The notes beneath the pieces were generated by a model. The model did no database searches and was not told the origin of the DNA. It saw nothing but the letters and a program-made list of their open reading frames with translations. The position numbers and the translations under genes are program-made. Of a stretch of 64,000 bases of DNA, positions 15,476 through 24,364 are shown piece by piece (the stretch's first letter is position 1; each line of letters starts with the position of its first letter). The DNA is from UBA3076 sp964646435. Its GTDB lineage: Bacteria > Desulfobacterota > Dissulfuribacteria > Dissulfuribacterales > UBA3076. The DNA lies in contig CAZYEJ010000002.1 in assembly GCA_964646435.1 (NCBI GenBank), forward strand, positions 1 to 64,000, written 5' to 3'.

Positions 15476-16624
15476 ATGAAAATAATGACAATAGCCGGCG
15501 CCCGCCCCAATTTTATGAAGATGGCCTCTATTGTAGAAGCCATCCGGTGTCACAACGGGACCGGCAGTTTACCAGTAATCAGACATATCCTTGTGCACAC
15601 GGGGCAACATTACGACGAAAACCTGTCCAAGTGCTTCTTCGACGAGCTTGGTCTCCCGCGTCCAGATGTAAACCTGGAGGTGGGGTCCGGCTCACATGCC
15701 CAACAGACTGCTGAGATCATGCGGCGTTTCGAATCGGTACTTCTGGCTGAGCAGCCTGGCGTGCTTATTGTAGTGGGGGATGTGAATTCAACTGTGGCCT
15801 GTGCTCTGGTGGCAGCCAAGATCCAATATCCTTTACAGAACCCAACTGATATAGAGCGTCCTTTCATTGTCCACGTTGAGGCAGGATTGCGATCAGGGGA
15901 CCGCTCTATGCCGGAAGAGATAAATCGTCTTCTGACCGATGCTTTGAGCGATGCCTTGTTTGTCACTGAGGAGGCGGCAGTTACCAACCTGTTACGAGAA
16001 GGCATACCCAGGGAAAAAATCTTTTTTGTCGGGAATGTCATGATTGATACCCTGCACCGGCACATGGAAGAGGCCCGCAGGTCTGAGATCAAAAAGATCC
16101 TTAAAATTAGCGGTCGTTATGGCCTGGTAACCTTGCACAGGCCCAGCAATGTGGACACCGAAGATGCCCTGGAGCCCTTGATCAGGTGCTTGCAGGAAAT
16201 CAGCAGGAATTTGTTTCTTGTCCTTCCTTTACACCCAAGGACAAAGGCCAGTCTGGAGAGATTCGGATTACTGGAAGAATTTAATAATACCGAAGGAATC
16301 TGTCTAATCGGCCCTTTGGGATATCTGGACTTTTTAAACCTCCTCGATTCGGCTACAATGGTATTAACTGATTCCGGGGGCATTCAGGAAGAAACAACAG
16401 CCTTGGGTGTGCCATGTATAACTCTCAGGGAAAATACCGAACGTCCAGTAACCATAACCATAGGTACTAATTATCTTGTGGGAACAGACCCTGCCAGGAT
16501 TCTTGCCGTTGCCGGGGAGATTTTGTCCGGAAAAGGCAAGAGGGGAAAAATACCTCCGTATTGGGATGGTCTTTCAGGTGAGCGGATTGTGGCCGACCTG
16601 ACAGAGATGTATTGGAAAGGATAA
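15476..16624 (+). CDS. wecB: UDP-N-acetylglucosamine 2-epimerase (non-hydrolysing)
   Basis: A 382-residue enzyme that interconverts UDP-GlcNAc and UDP-ManNAc for surface polysaccharide. It shows TIAGARPNFMKMA at the N-terminus, HTGQHYDENLS, VVGDVNST, HVEAGLRSGDRSMPEEINR and LTDSGGIQEE near the C-terminus, all hallmarks of the GT-B-fold family. The reading frame is complete. No clear Shine-Dalgarno sequence precedes the ATG at 15476, and ATG 15485 is possible. Its end overlaps a TTG that could begin the next gene. Confidence 0.93.
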   Translation: MKIMTIAGARPNFMKMASIVEAIRCHNGTGSLPVIRHILVHTGQHYDENLSKCFFDELGLPRPDVNLEVGSGSHAQQTAEIMRRFESVLLAEQPGVLIVVGDVNSTVACALVAAKIQYPLQNPTDIERPFIVHVEAGLRSGDRSMPEEINRLLTDALSDALFVTEEAAVTNLLREGIPREKIFFVGNVMIDTLHRHMEEARRSEIKKILKISGRYGLVTLHRPSNVDTEDALEPLIRCLQEISRNLFLVLPLHPRTKASLERFGLLEEFNNTEGICLIGPLGYLDFLNLLDSATMVLTDSGGIQEETTALGVPCITLRENTERPVTITIGTNYLVGTDPARILAVAGEILSGKGKRGKIPPYWDGLSGERIVADLTEMYWKG

Positions 16625-16647
16625 TAAGTACAGAAATCATAAATCCA

Positions 16648-18369
16648 ATGACCCAACAACTTATTCCACCACACGGCGGCAAATTACAGAATCTTATGGT
16701 TTCTGCAGAACGGGCACAGGAACTACGCCAGGCTGCGGTAGATTTGCCTTCCATTGATCTTACACAAAGGCAAGAGTGCGACCTTGAACTCCTGCTGAGC
16801 GGAGCTTTTTCGCCGCTTACCGGGTTTATGGACCAGGAGACCTATGACAGCGTCCTTGATACCCTTCGTCTTCCTGACGGAACAGTCTGGCCCATTCCGA
16901 TTACTCTTGATATCCCGGAATGGGTGGCGGGGTCTCTTCAGGTTGGACAGCAGGCAGCCCTTTGTGACCAGGAAGGATTCATGCTGGCAGTCCTCACAGT
17001 TGATGAAGTATGGCAACCGGATAAGAAGAAAGAGGCCAGGAAAGTCTACACTACCGATGAAACCTCACACCCGGGAGTAGCGCATCTTTTTGAGCATGCA
17101 GGACCTTACTATGTGGGCGGCCAGGTCGAAGGACTTCACCTTCCCATCCATTTTGACTACAAGACTTTACGTCTGGCTCCATCTGAGACACGGGCCTATT
17201 TTAAGAAAGTCGGCTGGAGGCGAGTAGTGGTCTTCCAGACACGCCGCCCACTGCACAATGCCCACAAGGCTTTGACCCTTCTGGCTGCTAACGAGGCCCG
17301 AGCCAACATCCTACTCCATCCTGTAGTTGGTTCCACAAGTCCTGGAGATATCGACCACTATGCCAGGGTCAGATGCTACCAGGCCATTGCTCGAACATAT
17401 CCCAAAGGTTCAATTTTTCTGAACCTTCTACCTTTAGCCATGCGCATGGCCGGGCCTCGGGAAGCCCTCTTGCAGGCCATTATCAATAAGAACTACGGCT
17501 GCACCCATTTCATAGTTACACCCAATCACGCCGACCCATTTACTACTACTGAACGACCGGCTTACTATCCTCGCTTTGGAGCATTGGAGCTATTAGAACA
17601 ATTTGAGAAGGAGTGTGGGATAACTACTATTTCATTCAGCCGGATGGTCTATGTGGAGGAGAAGGCACAGTTTTTGTCGGAAGATGAGTGTCCTCCTGAA
17701 GTTGCGCCAAAGCACCTGACAGCTTCGGAACTGCGTCGTCGCTTAGAGTATGGTCTTGAGATCCCGAGCTGGTTTTCCCCTCCGGAGGTGGTGTCTGAGC
17801 TCAGACGGGCTTATCCCGCCCGCAGCAGTCAAGGCTTTACGGTCTTTTTTACAGGTCTTTCAGGTTCAGGAAAGTCGACCATTGCCAAGATCTTGCTGAC
17901 CAGATTTCTGGAAATGGGTGACAGACCTGTGACACTCCTTGATGGAGATATTGTACGCAAGCATCTTTCAAGCGAGTTGGGGTTTTCAGAAGAAGATCGA
18001 CACATAAATGTTATTCGAATTGGTTTTGTGGCGAGTGAGATAACAAAGAATCGTGGCATTGCCTTATGTGCTCCGATTGCTCCCTATGAGCGATCAAGGC
18101 GACAGAACAGGGAGCTGATTTCCCGGTATGGTGGTTACATCGAGGTCTATCTCTCAACTTCTTTGGAAATTTGTATGAAACGGGACCGCAAGGGGCTGTA
18201 TGCCAAGGCCCTTGCCGGAAAAATAAAGGGGGTAACAGGAGTTGATGATCCCTATGAAGAGCCGATTAATGCTGATATCAAAATTGACACCACAGACGTT
18301 GGACCAGAGGAGGTAGCTCAAGAGGTACTGTTTTGTCTCAAGAGTAAGGGATATGTGGGGAAGGTCTAG
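16648..18369 (+). CDS. Bifunctional sulfate adenylyltransferase / APS kinase
   Basis: A 573-residue fusion of ATP sulfurylase and APS kinase that would make PAPS from sulfate. The sulfurylase part starts LIPPHGGKL and has the active-site QTRRPLHNAH (197-206) and a second HADPF-type motif. The kinase part begins near 395, with P-loop GLSGSGKS (403-410) and DGDIVRKHLSSELGFS. The start is taken as ATG 16648 from family alignment; an in-frame TTG at 16612, inside wecB, is an alternative. Dissimilatory sulfurylases are usually monofunctional, so beside wecB and EPS regulators this one more likely feeds sulfation of a polysaccharide, or assimilation. Confidence 0.92.
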   Translation: MTQQLIPPHGGKLQNLMVSAERAQELRQAAVDLPSIDLTQRQECDLELLLSGAFSPLTGFMDQETYDSVLDTLRLPDGTVWPIPITLDIPEWVAGSLQVGQQAALCDQEGFMLAVLTVDEVWQPDKKKEARKVYTTDETSHPGVAHLFEHAGPYYVGGQVEGLHLPIHFDYKTLRLAPSETRAYFKKVGWRRVVVFQTRRPLHNAHKALTLLAANEARANILLHPVVGSTSPGDIDHYARVRCYQAIARTYPKGSIFLNLLPLAMRMAGPREALLQAIINKNYGCTHFIVTPNHADPFTTTERPAYYPRFGALELLEQFEKECGITTISFSRMVYVEEKAQFLSEDECPPEVAPKHLTASELRRRLEYGLEIPSWFSPPEVVSELRRAYPARSSQGFTVFFTGLSGSGKSTIAKILLTRFLEMGDRPVTLLDGDIVRKHLSSELGFSEEDRHINVIRIGFVASEITKNRGIALCAPIAPYERSRRQNRELISRYGGYIEVYLSTSLEICMKRDRKGLYAKALAGKIKGVTGVDDPYEEPINADIKIDTTDVGPEEVAQEVLFCLKSKGYVGKV

Positions 18370-18486
18370 GGAAATCAGCAGGCGTTAAAATGCTCAGGGT
18401 TGCCGTGAATCAACAAACAGCAATCATAAATTCATGTTCCTTGCCTTTCTAAAGATTTCAACCATCTCGCAACGATCGAACAGAGA

Positions 18487-20313
18487 TTAGTGGATCGGTC
18501 CCTTGCCAATGGGACGGTTATTGGCGGCCAGGATGGTCTTGCGCAATCTGATGGAAAGGGGGGTCACTTCCACCATTTCATCGGCTTTGATGAAGTGGAT
18601 GGCCCTCTCCAGGGTCATGGGCATTACCGTGGTCAAAACCACGGCGTCATCCTTGCCGGATGCCCGCATATTGGAGAGCTTTTTCCCTTTGCAGGGATTT
18701 ACATTGAGATCCACTTCCCGGTTGTATTCCCCCACGATCATGCCCTCATACACCGGATCATTGGGCGACACGAACAACTGCCCCCGGGGTTCCAGTCTGA
18801 ACAAGGCGTAAGCCACGGCCTTCCCCTGGCGGTCCGAGACCAATGCTCCCGTGTACCGGGACGGAAAATCTCCCAGATAATCGTCATAGCCAAAAAAATA
18901 AGAATTCAGAATTCCTGTGCCCTTGGTATCGGTCAAGAATTCCTCCCGGTACCCAATCAGCCCCCTGGAAGGCATGATAAATTCGATTCTTACCCGCCCC
19001 GAGCCTTTGTTCACCATATTGCTCATGCGAGCCTTTCGATGGGCCAGCTTTTCAGTTACGATTCCCACGAATGACTCGTCGCAATCCACGAACACATGTT
19101 CCATGGGTTCCTGGCGCTTGCCATTCTTTTCCTTATAGATCACCTCAGGTCGTCCCACGCACAATTCAAATCCTTCCCGGCGCATCATTTCGACGAGAAT
19201 TGCCATTTGGAATTCCCCCCGGCCCTTGACAATGAAGCTTTCTTGACTGCCGGTATCTTCCACGCGAATAGCCACGTTGCGCAGGGTCTCTTTCATGAGC
19301 CGTTCCCGGATTTTGCGGGATTGAACAATTTTACCTTCCTTGCCCACCAGGGGACTGTTGTTGATGGTAAAGGTCATGGAGACCGTGGGTTCGTCCACGC
19401 GGATGCGCTTCAATGCCTTGGGCTTGGTTCGGGTGCAGATGGTATCTCCGATTTTCACATCGTCGGCACCCGAGATCACGATGATATCTCCGACATCAGC
19501 GTGGTTCACAGCTTGCAGTGCCATGCCCTGGTACACCTGGAGTTTGGCGAGTTTAATGGGCAGGTGGGAGTTATCTTCAGTGATACAGATCAGGCCATCA
19601 TCAAGGGATATGGAGCCGTTCATGATCTTGCCCACGGCCAAGCGGCCCAGATAGTCGGAATAGTCCAGATCCGCCACCAGCATTTGAAAGGGTTCTTCCG
19701 AATCGTAAACAGGTCCTGGGATTTCCGACAAAATTGTATCAAAAAGCAAGTGGATGTTTTCCCGCGGTTCATCCAGGACGGGTTGAACAATGCCCTGACG
19801 GCCAATGGCATAGAGGACCGGAAAATCCAATTGGTCCTCGGAGGCATCCAGATCGATGAACAGATCGTAAATTTCGTCCAGCACCTCATCCGCCCGGGCA
19901 TCTTTGCGGTCGATTTTGTTGATCACCACCAGTATGACCAATCCGGCTTCCAGGGCTTTTTTCAAAACAAACCGGGTTTGGGGCAGAGGGCCTTCCGAAG
20001 CATCTACCAGCAAAATAGCGCCGTCCACCATGGCCATGGCCCGTTCCACTTCCCCGCCAAAATCCGCGTGGCCCGGGGTATCCAGGATGTTGATCTTGGT
20101 ATCTTTCCACATGATCGAGCAATTCTTGGCTGCGATGGTAATACCCCGCTCCCGCTCCAGATCCATGCTGTCCATGATCCGCTCATCCATTTCTTTGCCT
20201 TCGCGGAACAGGCCGCTTTGCCGGAACATGGCATCCACCAGGGTGGTCTTGCCATGGTCGACGTGGGCGATGATAGCAATATTTCTCAATTTTTGATTTT
20301 GTTGTTTGGTCAT
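18487..20313 (-). CDS. typA: Ribosome-associated GTPase TypA/BipA
   Basis: A 608-residue translational GTPase. G1 is AHVDHGKTT (16-24), the switch II region is DTPGHADFGGEVERAM, and G4 is NKIDR. EF-G-like domains III and V and the TypA-specific C-terminal domain follow. It binds the ribosome and is needed for 50S assembly and stress or cold adaptation. It stands alone, convergent with sat-cysC and with the accessory region upstream. By eye its base composition is richer in G+C than its neighbours. Confidence 0.96.
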   Translation of the reverse strand: MTKQQNQKLRNIAIIAHVDHGKTTLVDAMFRQSGLFREGKEMDERIMDSMDLERERGITIAAKNCSIMWKDTKINILDTPGHADFGGEVERAMAMVDGAILLVDASEGPLPQTRFVLKKALEAGLVILVVINKIDRKDARADEVLDEIYDLFIDLDASEDQLDFPVLYAIGRQGIVQPVLDEPRENIHLLFDTILSEIPGPVYDSEEPFQMLVADLDYSDYLGRLAVGKIMNGSISLDDGLICITEDNSHLPIKLAKLQVYQGMALQAVNHADVGDIIVISGADDVKIGDTICTRTKPKALKRIRVDEPTVSMTFTINNSPLVGKEGKIVQSRKIRERLMKETLRNVAIRVEDTGSQESFIVKGRGEFQMAILVEMMRREGFELCVGRPEVIYKEKNGKRQEPMEHVFVDCDESFVGIVTEKLAHRKARMSNMVNKGSGRVRIEFIMPSRGLIGYREEFLTDTKGTGILNSYFFGYDDYLGDFPSRYTGALVSDRQGKAVAYALFRLEPRGQLFVSPNDPVYEGMIVGEYNREVDLNVNPCKGKKLSNMRASGKDDAVVLTTVMPMTLERAIHFIKADEMVEVTPLSIRLRKTILAANNRPIGKGPIH

Positions 20314-20814
20314 AATAATTTTAAAGCCTCTCTGAGCTCAATCATCCATTTCAATTCATCATCTTTCAACGCCCATTCAAAATGAATGGACTCGGATTAT
20401 GATAAATTATTTTGAACGTGCGTTTATTTAGATTTCGATATAATGATTGTGGCAGAGCTATAGGAAGGAAATTATACAAGTCGTACTTCTGCAACCGATA
20501 TCGCAGTCAAAAATCATTATCGAGGAAGTCTATACTACTTTGAAGGTGTTCTGGCAATGCAGTCAATGCCCCTCATCCGATTCATTTTGCGGAATCTATC
20601 GGTCGGAAATTTTATAAGGGCATGGTTTTAATCTCGGCCATTGAACCACACGAAAAGCGTTATTCATTTCATTCGTAGTTCAGAATATTCCCTCTTCATT
20701 GGCAGATGGACGAAGACTGCTTCTTGTCAAAGATTTCTCAATTGACATTTAACAAGGCTTTGATCTCCAAAACTGGAGATAATGTTTTTTTGGTTGTTAT
20801 GTGTAAAGATGATT
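20314..20814. other. Gene-free region upstream of typA
   Basis: About 500 bases with no convincing gene. Short frames on the + strand after 20706 are out-of-frame readings that run into the transposase gene. I see AT-rich sequence that could hold the typA promoter but no clear consensus. Confidence 0.4.
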
Positions 20815-21888
20815 GGGGACATTGCCAATTTATACAACTTAAGGTATGTATGCTGTATGGTAAGACAAGCCAGATTGGATGCGCCTGGTGTTTTGCACCA
20901 TGTCATGGCACGTGGGATTGAGCAACGGCCAATTTTTATTGATGATTGTGACATGGATGAATTTGTTCGCCGTCTCTCACATCTTGCCCTGGAAGGAAAA
21001 CTGATCGTTTATGCATGGTCTTTGATGCCCAACTACTTTAATCTTCTGGTCAGGACCGGAAAGATCTCACTTTCCAGGAGCATGCGCTCGTTGTTAACAG
21101 GGTATGCCGGATACTTTAACCAACGGCATAGACATCATGGACATGTATTTCAAGACCGTTTCAAGTCTGTAATTTGTGAGGAAGAACCATACTTTTTGGA
21201 GCTTGTTCGATATTTGCACCTCAATCCTCTGCGTGCTGGTGTTGTTAAGGACATGAAGGAGCTGGACCGGTATCCGTACACAGGCCATTCGGTCCTTGTG
21301 GGCAGTATAGAACGGTCATGGCAGGATGCTGAAGATGTGTGGAGTCGATTTGGCAGGACATGCCGGGAGGCTGCGAAGAACTATAGGGCCTTTGTATCGG
21401 ATGCTATCGGACAAGGCCAAAGGCCTGACCTTGTGGGTGGCGGGTTTTATCGAAGCATGGGTGGTCGGCGTGCGGTTGCGGATTTACGTCGAGGCCGTAA
21501 GGCATATCAGTCTGACGAACGTGTATTGGGGTCTTCCGCCTTTGTTGAGTCCCTGCTTAAGGAAGTGGATGCTAAGTCTGAAGGAAGATACGGGAAAATA
21601 AAGCTTTCAAAGCTGAAGAAACGCATTGCCAGAGATATGGGAGTCAGTAGTCATGCCCTGGATGGTAGAGGCAGGTCTCAGGATGTATCACGTGCCAGGG
21701 CTATTCTCTGTTATGTTTGGACAAATTATTTAAGACAGAGTGGCCGTGAACTTGCCCGAGAGCTTGGCGTAAGTCCACAAGCTGTTTATGCGGCTTCTTC
21801 CCGAACTGAAAGGGACGGTGGATTTGACGCGGAAGCCCTGGAAAGATGGTGCCGGTAAAAATATATTGTATAAATTGGCAACGTCCCC
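20815..21888 (+). mobile_element. Transposase unit with 23-bp inverted repeats
   Basis: The left repeat at 20815-20837 (starts GGGGACATTGCC) and the right repeat at 21866-21888 (ends GGCAACGTCCCC) are inverted copies that differ at one position. They tightly enclose the Y1 transposase gene. This layout matches REP-associated transposase units, where palindromic ends flank a single HUH/Y1 gene. Confidence 0.75.
20857..21858 (+). CDS. REP-associated Y1 (HUH) transposase-like protein lacking the HUH histidines
   Basis: A 333-residue protein with the IS200-like Y1 domain at residues 1-150 and a C-terminal HTH segment resembling the DnaA DNA-binding domain (about 245-320). The usual motif MPNHFHLL reads MPNYFNLL here, with Tyr60 and Asn62 in place of the two metal-binding histidines. 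The catalytic tyrosine region LLTGYAGYFNQRH (Y83/Y86) and HLNPLRAG are kept. Without the His pair, single-strand DNA cleavage is not expected. The frame is otherwise open, so the protein is either newly inactivated or retained for DNA binding. The start follows family alignment. Confidence 0.85.
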   Translation: MVRQARLDAPGVLHHVMARGIEQRPIFIDDCDMDEFVRRLSHLALEGKLIVYAWSLMPNYFNLLVRTGKISLSRSMRSLLTGYAGYFNQRHRHHGHVFQDRFKSVICEEEPYFLELVRYLHLNPLRAGVVKDMKELDRYPYTGHSVLVGSIERSWQDAEDVWSRFGRTCREAAKNYRAFVSDAIGQGQRPDLVGGGFYRSMGGRRAVADLRRGRKAYQSDERVLGSSAFVESLLKEVDAKSEGRYGKIKLSKLKKRIARDMGVSSHALDGRGRSQDVSRARAILCYVWTNYLRQSGRELARELGVSPQAVYAASSRTERDGGFDAEALERWCR

Positions 21889-22247
21889 TTGCTCGGATCT
21901 ATATTACCCCCAAAAGTGTAAACTACTTTTGGCTTGCTATGAAGGATGCAGAAAGTTGTAAGATATCTTGTAACCGTTCACGGGTTCAGAGGTTTAGTTG
22001 GTTTTGACCTAAATCTCTTTGTCGGATTATCTGGTTGCCCGAATGCGGGCGGTTCCTTTTTGCCAACTATGTTAGCAGGGGAAACGTCTGTATTTGTCTG
22101 TGTAAGTCTGCCTACCCTGCCTGCCTGCCCATAGGTCCGGTAGATCGTATCGGGGTGGAATGCGTAGCATATTCCTCCGGGGTGGCTAATTCAAATGCCC
22201 TCAAGAAGCGAGTGCCAACATCAAAAAAATGATTAACGGACAGATAG
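21889..22247. other. Gene-free region with degenerate repeats
   Basis: No gene is supported. It contains the 12-mer GTAACCGTTCAC (21970-21981) seen in other spacers, a GTGTAAACTACTTTT motif shared with 29398, and at about 22112-22200 a stretch resembling, in inverted orientation, 29697-29790 (shared words such as GGTGGCTAATTCAA). This looks like decayed mobile or repeat DNA. Confidence 0.4.
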
Positions 22248-22832
22248 ATGGCTAAAAGAGTATGTCCTGTATGGGTTGGTTATCTTCTTGCCAGCCCGAT
22301 AAGAAAATTATTACAAAATCCCAAAAAGATACTTAGCCCGTATGTTGAGAATGGTATGAAGGTTCTGGATATAGGATGTGCAATGGGTTTCTTCAGTTTG
22401 CCCCTTGCACGGATGGTCGGTTCGAAAGGAAAAGTTATATGTGTAGATGTTCAGGAGAAGATGATCAGGTCACTTGAAAAACGGGCACAAAAAGCAGGAT
22501 TGTCTAATAAAATTGAAACACGGACATGTCATCACGATTCTCTTGGCCTGCATGACCTTAAAGAAAAGTTCGATTTTGCCCTTGCATCCGCTGTTGTGCA
22601 CGAAATTGCTGATGCTTCCAGATTTTTTTCTGAAATATATGAAATCATGAAACCGAATGGAAAATTTTTAGTAATAGAACCAAAGGGACATGTATCAGAA
22701 AAACATTTTGAGATAACCGTTTCTGTGGCCGAACAGAAAGGTTTTAAGATATTCGGAAGGCCTCGAACCGGTCGGAGTCATGTTGTCCTGCTGAGTAAGG
22801 GAAACGTTAAAAGAAAATATTTGAAACACTAA
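22248..22832 (+). CDS. Class I SAM-dependent methyltransferase
   Basis: A 194-residue Rossmann methyltransferase. Motif I is VLDIGCAMGFFSLPLA (about 39-54) and motif II is VICVDVQEKMI, with the later strands FDFALASAVVHEI and NGKFLVIEPKGHV. The shape fits UbiE/arsenite-methyltransferase-like small enzymes, but the substrate cannot be told. The N-terminal MAKRVCPVWVGYLLASPIRKLLQNP is common in a widespread uncharacterised subgroup. It stands alone within repeat-rich DNA. Confidence 0.85.
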   Translation: MAKRVCPVWVGYLLASPIRKLLQNPKKILSPYVENGMKVLDIGCAMGFFSLPLARMVGSKGKVICVDVQEKMIRSLEKRAQKAGLSNKIETRTCHHDSLGLHDLKEKFDFALASAVVHEIADASRFFSEIYEIMKPNGKFLVIEPKGHVSEKHFEITVSVAEQKGFKIFGRPRTGRSHVVLLSKGNVKRKYLKH

Positions 22833-23033
22833 TCAGTAAGGGGAGGTTTTCCCCCTCCCTGCACTGACTAATGCTTGGCCGAAAATCTCTATTTTTTCTG
22901 GTAGTTCCTGTGATTATACGTGACTTTTCAATAAGTCCGGGCAAATCATATTTTGCGACTGTCCAATGGATTCCGGCTTTCGCCGGAATGACAGGTGCTT
23001 ATACCCAATCGTCATTCCCGCGAAAGCGGGAAT
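22833..23033. repeat. Hairpin after the methyltransferase and two REP-like palindromes
   Basis: A strong hairpin (22833-22867; TCAGT/ACTGA outside, GGGAGG/CCTCCC inside) follows the methyltransferase stop and may act in termination, though no T-run follows. Two REP-like palindromes come next: ATTCCGGC-TTTC-GCCGGAAT (22970-22989) and ATTCCCGC-GAAA-GCGGGAAT (23014-23033). The second type is a widespread bacterial intergenic repeat. Confidence 0.6.
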
Positions 23034-23259
23034 CCAATCGTCATTTTTAAATTGCCATTTTCGTCTTTCTCCATGCATTCATGGAGACGACTCTTGAACG
23101 TCTCTGCCATTTGTACTTCACAGCTCAAGGAGATATTCATCCTCCTGGCACAGTATTGATTTACTTGCCCCGTTAAATCTAAATGGCATAATCTGACAAT
23201 ATGGAAGGACCGGGAACCAAGGCAAGGTTCGGCATGGTATTTTGAAACATGGTGATTAT

Positions 23260-23502
23260 TTAACTGGGGTAGCGGTTCTGGTAGAGATAACCGTGCCGAC
23301 CATGCCGACGGTTAAAGGAGATAGCATAACCGGTGAGAACTTTCCGCATCAGATCCCCAAGGGGTCTATTACTTGTGCGGATAAGCAGATGGACATGGTT
23401 GGACATCAGCACCCATGCATAACATCTGCAGCCAGTCAAAGAAAGATTCTTTTCAAGTCGACCAAGAAAGTCATTCCGGTCACAGCCATCAAGAAAGATA
23501 TC
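23260..23502 (-). pseudogene. Remnant of a second Y1 transposase
   Basis: The minus strand has an 80-codon open stretch reading DIFLDGCDRNDFLGRLEKNL, then CYAWVLMSNHVHLLIRTSN, LMRKVLTGYAISFNRRHGRHG and YLYQNRYPS before a stop. This is the middle of a REP-associated Y1 transposase with an intact His-x-His. The N-terminus and the C-terminal third are missing. The sequence before it (GGGGACGGGGGAC) looks like a transposase-unit end, suggesting internal deletion. Confidence 0.75.
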
Positions 23503-23611
23503 CGTCCCCCGTCCCCAAATTACTAATTTTTATGTACTGCATTCTTTGAATATCAATCGAGAAACTTTTAAGCTGTTGCTTCACGGATTGGTCTAACTCG
23601 TTCAATTTTTT

Positions 23612-23881
23612 TCATTCGTTTTGGCGAAGGTGATTGTGCGTGATCAGAGACTTTTCAAGGGCCTCTTGGTCGGTCGAGTCATTGTGCTCCAACAGCACCA
23701 CCACAATTTTTAATAGACGTTCGAGACCGACGGAGAGGTTGTAAAGAACTTCAAATATTTCATCGGTGTTATCGAGAATTTGCATCTCGTAAAAACGGCG
23801 TAATCCGGAGTAGATGAAAGCTCCGGAAACGCTAAGCTCTTTACTTAGATTAAAGTTTTTCCATGCTTGCGTTGCTTCCAT
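23612..23881 (-). CDS. Hypothetical helical protein, probably truncated
   Basis: An 89-residue product starting MEATQAWKNFNLSKELSVSG, with an AGGA-type site before the ATG. The C-terminal part (LYNLSVGLERLLKIVVVLLE) is helical and reminiscent of longer uncharacterised proteins that continue beyond this point. The stop soon after LITHNHL therefore suggests a C-terminal truncation. No function can be given. It lies among mobile-element debris. Confidence 0.45.
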   Translation of the reverse strand: MEATQAWKNFNLSKELSVSGAFIYSGLRRFYEMQILDNTDEIFEVLYNLSVGLERLLKIVVVLLEHNDSTDQEALEKSLITHNHLRQNE

Positions 23882-24063
23882 TTTAGAGCATCCTATATTG
23901 TCCCACCACAATTATTGCCCAATCGCGGTGCTGACCCGCGAGCACGTCGGGTATGAGCAGGCCGGCGCGCGCAGTCGGGTCGAGTACCTTGTTCCGGCGC
24001 GTAGCGGTAGCGACGGGGCAAGGTGCTCAACGTAGCCGGCTTGCTGGGGCTCCAAATATGTGC

Positions 24064-24101
24064 TTGACAACAGCATTTTTATATGTACAATAAACTGTAC
24101 A
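24064..24101 (+). promoter_or_regulatory. yefM-yoeB promoter and operator
   Basis: -35 TTGACA (24064-24069) and -10 TACAAT (24086-24091) are 16 bp apart. Two palindromic TGTACA hexamers, at 24084-24089 and 24096-24101, have centres 12 bp apart, the motif and spacing described for the E. coli YefM-YoeB operator. The first overlaps the -10 element and the second overlaps the ribosome site, so binding would block transcription. Confidence 0.8.
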
Positions 24102-24112
24102 GGAGGTGCTTT

Positions 24113-24364
24113 ATGGAAGCTATAACCTATACAGCCGCCAGGCAAAACCTTGCAAAAACAATGGAAAAAATATGTAAAGACCGCGCGCCGGTGATCGTAA
24201 CACGTAAAACCTCTAACTCTGTGGTCATTATGTCACTTGAGGACTATGAAGCCCTTGAAGAAACGGCTTATCTCTTACGGTCACCAAAAAACACCAGGCG
24301 TTTGATTGAATCTATCGCCCAACTTGAAAACGACAAAGGGATCGAAAAGGAACTTTTAGAGTGA
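24113..24364 (+). CDS. yefM: YefM-family antitoxin (Phd/YefM)
   Basis: An 83-residue antitoxin. The N-terminal Phd/YefM fold is visible as ITYTAARQNLAKTMEKICKD, VIVTRKTSNSVVIMSLEDYE and a helical toxin-binding tail (LLRSPKNTRRLIESIAQLE). It neutralises the downstream YoeB and autorepresses through the TGTACA sites. AGGAGG precedes the ATG; a 10-codon upstream extension lies in the operator and is rejected. The toxin gene starts inside the stop codon (GTGA overlap). Confidence 0.93.
   Translation: MEAITYTAARQNLAKTMEKICKDRAPVIVTRKTSNSVVIMSLEDYEALEETAYLLRSPKNTRRLIESIAQLENDKGIEKELLE

Noticed and set aside
19096..20385. Plus-strand frame of 429 codons opposite typA
   Set aside because: It is the antisense of the conserved typA gene and has no family features of its own; its length only reflects typA codon usage.
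20706..20921. Plus-strand frame of 71 codons before the transposase
   Set aside because: It overlaps the left inverted repeat and the start of the transposase in another frame, with no similarity to any family.
22966..23033. Possible CRISPR from two similar palindromes
   Set aside because: Only two units with different stems (CCGGC and CCCGC) and no regular spacers or cas genes; they are REP-like intergenic repeats.
23242..23526. Plus-strand frame of 94 codons
   Set aside because: The opposite strand encodes a clear Y1 transposase fragment, so this frame is its shadow.
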